Below are positions 6,217 to 8,116 of a stretch of DNA of 8,116 nt, in pieces. The DNA comes from Bacteroidetes/Chlorobi group bacterium ChocPot_Mid (lineage in GTDB: Bacteria; Bacteroidota; Ignavibacteria; Kapaibacteriales; UBA2268): contig RCNQ01000090.1 of assembly GCA_003731675.1 (NCBI GenBank), positions 1 through 8,116 of the forward strand, written 5' to 3'. The notes under the pieces are model-generated. The model saw nothing but the letters and a program-made list of their open reading frames with translations, was not told the DNA's origin and ran no database searches. Position numbers and translations under genes: made by a program. The first letter of the stretch is position 1; each line of letters starts with the position of its first letter.

Positions 6217-6334
6217 ATTTATTTAAATTTTATAATTTGCCAGTTAACAAATTTTTAGTTAATATTGACAAACTATTTAACAAACTTTTTGATTATAAAG
6301 CGGCTTATTTGTTGATTTTAGTCAGGAAAATAAA
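6217..6334 (+). promoter_or_regulatory. 118-bp AT-rich spacer with three TTRACAAA octamers and a ribosome binding site
   Basis: This is the longest gap within the glycan cluster and marks a return to higher G+C. It contains TTAACAAA at 6244, TTGACAAA at 6265 and TTAACAAA at 6277, all in the same orientation. AGGA at 6324-6327 lies 7 nt before the ATG at 6335 and is a good ribosome binding site. A TATAAT occurs at 6231, but the sequence 17 nt upstream is not a convincing -35. A promoter for the downstream glycosyltransferase is plausible from the size of the gap, but I cannot place it. No small ORF or RNA gene is apparent. Confidence 0.4.
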
Positions 6335-7483
6335 ATGAATATTGCTTACGTCCATTCAGGCGTTTTGCCATCGAGTAGTCCAAGTGAGACCTTTGTTCTT
6401 TACAATGCTCTTGGATTGTCAAAACATTTTAATAAAGTCTATTTATTCCTAACAAAAAAAATTAAAACAAATTCGAACGACATTGTAAAATTACGTTTCA
6501 ATCTCGATGTCCCTGATAATCTGATTATTAAAACTCATTACAGTATTTTCCAAAAATATTCAAACAATTTTTTATATAAGCATTATTATAACGATTTAAA
6601 ATCTTTGTGTGAAAATAATGAAATCGATGCAATCATCACACGAAGAAATACCTTTCTTCCGTTCTTGGTTAAATTAAAGAAAAAATATAATATTCCTGTA
6701 ATTTTCGAATCTCACGACTTCTATGCTGACCTATCTATGCGCAATGATTTGAAGAAAAACAAATGGAAAAAAGAGGAACGACTCGAAAAAAAATACATAC
6801 CTAAATTATCTGCTGTATTTTGTTTGCAAAACACCCAAATGGAACTTTACAAAAAAGTATTCCCTGAAACAAAATTCTTCCTCGTAAGAACAGGTATGAA
6901 CAAACCCGAGTCAATTAGAGAAAGAAGAAAAAAATATATTACATATATCGGTTCATTCGACAAATTAAAAGGCATAAACACATTACTCGAAGCAACCAAA
7001 AAAATTGAATATGGTATTACTACACTCATAATAGGAGCAAAAACAAGGCAAGAAATTGACATGCTCGACGACGCAAGAATCAACATGGCACTTTTTGACA
7101 AAGTAATCGTCGAAGGTTGGCTTCCAAAAGAAAAATTAAAAAAATATCTCGAGAAAACAATTATCGGTATAGTCCCTCTCGAAGATACTTTCTTCAACAA
7201 ATATCTTACTTCACCTTTGAAAATATTTGATTATTATAGCTACAATATCCCGATTATAGCATCAGATATCCCTTCTTGCAGGGAACTGATTCTTGAAAAA
7301 GAAACAGGTTTGTTCTTCAAACCAGGAAATCCTGATGACCTTGCTGAAAAAATCAACTTTCTTCTGAACAATCAAAATATGATTAAAACTATGAGTGAAA
7401 ATATTAATAATTTCTCACAGCAATTCCTTTGGGAAAACAGAGCAAAATTGATTCTTGATATTATCCAGAAATTAAAAAAATAA
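6335..7483 (+). CDS. Glycosyltransferase, GT4-type (GT-B fold)
   Basis: This 382-residue retaining-type glycosyltransferase of the GT-B fold should act on a lipid-linked glycan at the cytosolic membrane face. The N-terminal acceptor domain begins MNIAYVHSG with the loop SSSPSET (13-19) and contains FESHDFY (124-130) and LSAVFCLQNTQME (158-170), the usual positions of the GT4 acceptor-side elements. The C-terminal donor domain shows ITYIGSFDKLKGINTLLEA (202-220), VIVEGWLP (257-264), then TSPLKIFDYYSYNIPIIASD (292-311) and CREL plus ETGLFFKPGNPDDLA. The last part matches the nucleotide-sugar site of Glycos_transf_1. At the position where many members have the E of LEAMA, this protein has Asp (D299, FDYYS). 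The ATG at 6335 has AGGA 7 nt upstream. The next glycosyltransferase starts 1 nt after its stop, so the two are almost certainly co-transcribed. Its codon use contains more G/C than the two genes before it. Confidence 0.92.
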   Translation: MNIAYVHSGVLPSSSPSETFVLYNALGLSKHFNKVYLFLTKKIKTNSNDIVKLRFNLDVPDNLIIKTHYSIFQKYSNNFLYKHYYNDLKSLCENNEIDAIITRRNTFLPFLVKLKKKYNIPVIFESHDFYADLSMRNDLKKNKWKKEERLEKKYIPKLSAVFCLQNTQMELYKKVFPETKFFLVRTGMNKPESIRERRKKYITYIGSFDKLKGINTLLEATKKIEYGITTLIIGAKTRQEIDMLDDARINMALFDKVIVEGWLPKEKLKKYLEKTIIGIVPLEDTFFNKYLTSPLKIFDYYSYNIPIIASDIPSCRELILEKETGLFFKPGNPDDLAEKINFLLNNQNMIKTMSENINNFSQQFLWENRAKLILDIIQKLKK

Positions 7484-7484
7484 T

Positions 7485-8116
7485 ATGGAAAAACTCAGCG
7501 TTACTATAATTACAAAAAACGAAGAATTAAATATAAAGAAAACACTGGAATCTGTTTTGTGGGCTGATGAAATCCTAATTTTAGATTCCGGTTCAACTGA
7601 TAGAACACTTGAAATCTGTCGTTCCTTCAATTGCAAAATATTACAGACAAGCTGGATGGGTTTTGGTCAAACAAAAAAATTTGCTGTTGATAATGCTCAA
7701 TTTGACTGGATTCTCTCAATAGATGCCGATGAAGTGGTAAGCCCAGAATTAAAAGTAAGGATACAGGCAATTCTCAGTGAACCTCAATATAATGGTTACA
7801 AAATAAATTTCCAGTCATTTTATTTAGACAAAAAAATAAAATACTCGGGTTGGAAAAACGGTTACAAGCTAAGGTTGTTCAACAGAAAATATGGCAATTT
7901 CAATGAAAGAATTCTTCATGAGTATGTTCAACTCGATTCACCTATTGGGATTATTCATGAGCCAATCTTTCATTTTTCTTACAGGACAATAGCAAAACAT
8001 TTCGATAAAATGAATAACTATTCAGACCTTGCCGCTATTCAAAAATATGAGAAAAAATCAAACTCTACAATCATTGGTTCTATCGTAAGAGGAATATTGC
8101 AATTTATAAAAATGTA
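7485..8116 (+). CDS. Glycosyltransferase family 2, WaaE/KdtX-like (LPS core), 3'-truncated by the window edge
   Basis: The ORF starts with ATG 1 nt after the previous stop and runs open for 210 codons to the window end. The protein matches the WaaE/KdtX-like branch of GT2, whose studied members add a beta-1,4-glucose to the heptose of the LPS inner core. Signature elements: SVTIITKNEELNI (5-17), WADEILILDSGSTDRTLEI (26-44), SWMGFGQTKKFAV (56-68), DWILSIDADEVVSPEL (74-89) with the metal-binding DADE, IKYSGWKNGYKLRLF (118-132), HE (145-146), and a C-terminal HFSYRTI...MNNYSDLAA segment. A typical member has about 250 residues plus a membrane-contacting tail, so perhaps 40-60 or more residues are missing. 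No Shine-Dalgarno sequence is visible, and the near-overlap suggests coupling to the upstream gene. Family placement is firm; the glucose and heptose specificity is only inferred. Confidence 0.92.
   Translation, partial: MEKLSVTIITKNEELNIKKTLESVLWADEILILDSGSTDRTLEICRSFNCKILQTSWMGFGQTKKFAVDNAQFDWILSIDADEVVSPELKVRIQAILSEPQYNGYKINFQSFYLDKKIKYSGWKNGYKLRLFNRKYGNFNERILHEYVQLDSPIGIIHEPIFHFSYRTIAKHFDKMNNYSDLAAIQKYEKKSNSTIIGSIVRGILQFIKM

Noticed and set aside
6265..6299. TTGACA followed by TATAAA as a sigma70-type promoter before the GT4 gene
   Set aside because: The spacing is 23 nt, too long for the 16-18 nt needed; no alternative -10 at the right distance.
6295..6308. Possible hairpin around ATAAAGCGGCTTAT before the GT4 gene
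   Set aside because: The arms pair only with a bulge and almost no loop; not convincing as a structured RNA element.
6847..7200. Minus-strand ORF of 117 codons opposite the GT4 gene
   Set aside because: The plus-strand frame carries clear GT-B motifs over the same bases; the antisense product resembles nothing.

Overview
The window is an AT-rich bacterial chromosome segment (roughly 30% G+C by eye) with dense coding and short gaps. Several features suggest the Bacteroidetes/Ignavibacteria/Chlorobi assemblage: low G+C, A-rich leaders often without a Shine-Dalgarno sequence, a small lipoprotein carrying the G-x-W...TW...G-x-x-P...D motif common in surface proteins of that group, and an MnmA with a TPNPC-x-x-CN-x-x-IKW signature. 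No rRNA or other phylogenetic marker is present, so this placement is an inference.

Layout. (1) Positions 1-2735, plus strand: a tight run of the 3' part of pdxA (vitamin B6 synthesis), an OsmC-family protein, and a dicarboxylate/amino-acid:cation symporter of the SLC1/GltP family. The gaps are 12 and 3 nt, so the three genes are probably co-transcribed. (2) Positions 2750-3139, minus strand: a small lipoprotein gene, convergent with the transporter. (3) A divergent, very AT-rich gap of about 110 bp that holds a perfect 18-bp palindrome. (4) Positions 3249-4334, plus strand: mnmA, the tRNA U34 2-thiouridylase. (5) Positions 4403-8116, plus strand: the start of a surface-glycan cluster with four glycosyltransferases. 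These are two family-2 enzymes that overlap by 4 nt, a GT4-type (GT-B fold) enzyme, and a WaaE/KdtX-like family-2 enzyme cut by the window end.

How the genes fit together. The four glycosyltransferases presumably act one after another on a lipid-linked or lipopolysaccharide-core glycan. The first two (4403-6216) are visibly more AT-rich than their neighbours and may be a separately acquired cassette. The genes on the left are housekeeping or transport genes without an obvious shared pathway.

Novelty. I see no undescribed multi-gene system. The points that merit a second look are an insert of about 95 residues in the first external loop of the transporter, a CxxC plus distal Cys arrangement in MnmA, a 23-nt in-frame repeat inside mnmA, the palindrome in the divergent gap, three TTRACAAA octamers before the GT4 gene, and the one-motif lipoprotein. 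There are no tRNAs, rRNAs, CRISPR arrays, insertion sequences or long repeats, and no gene-free stretch exceeds about 120 bp.
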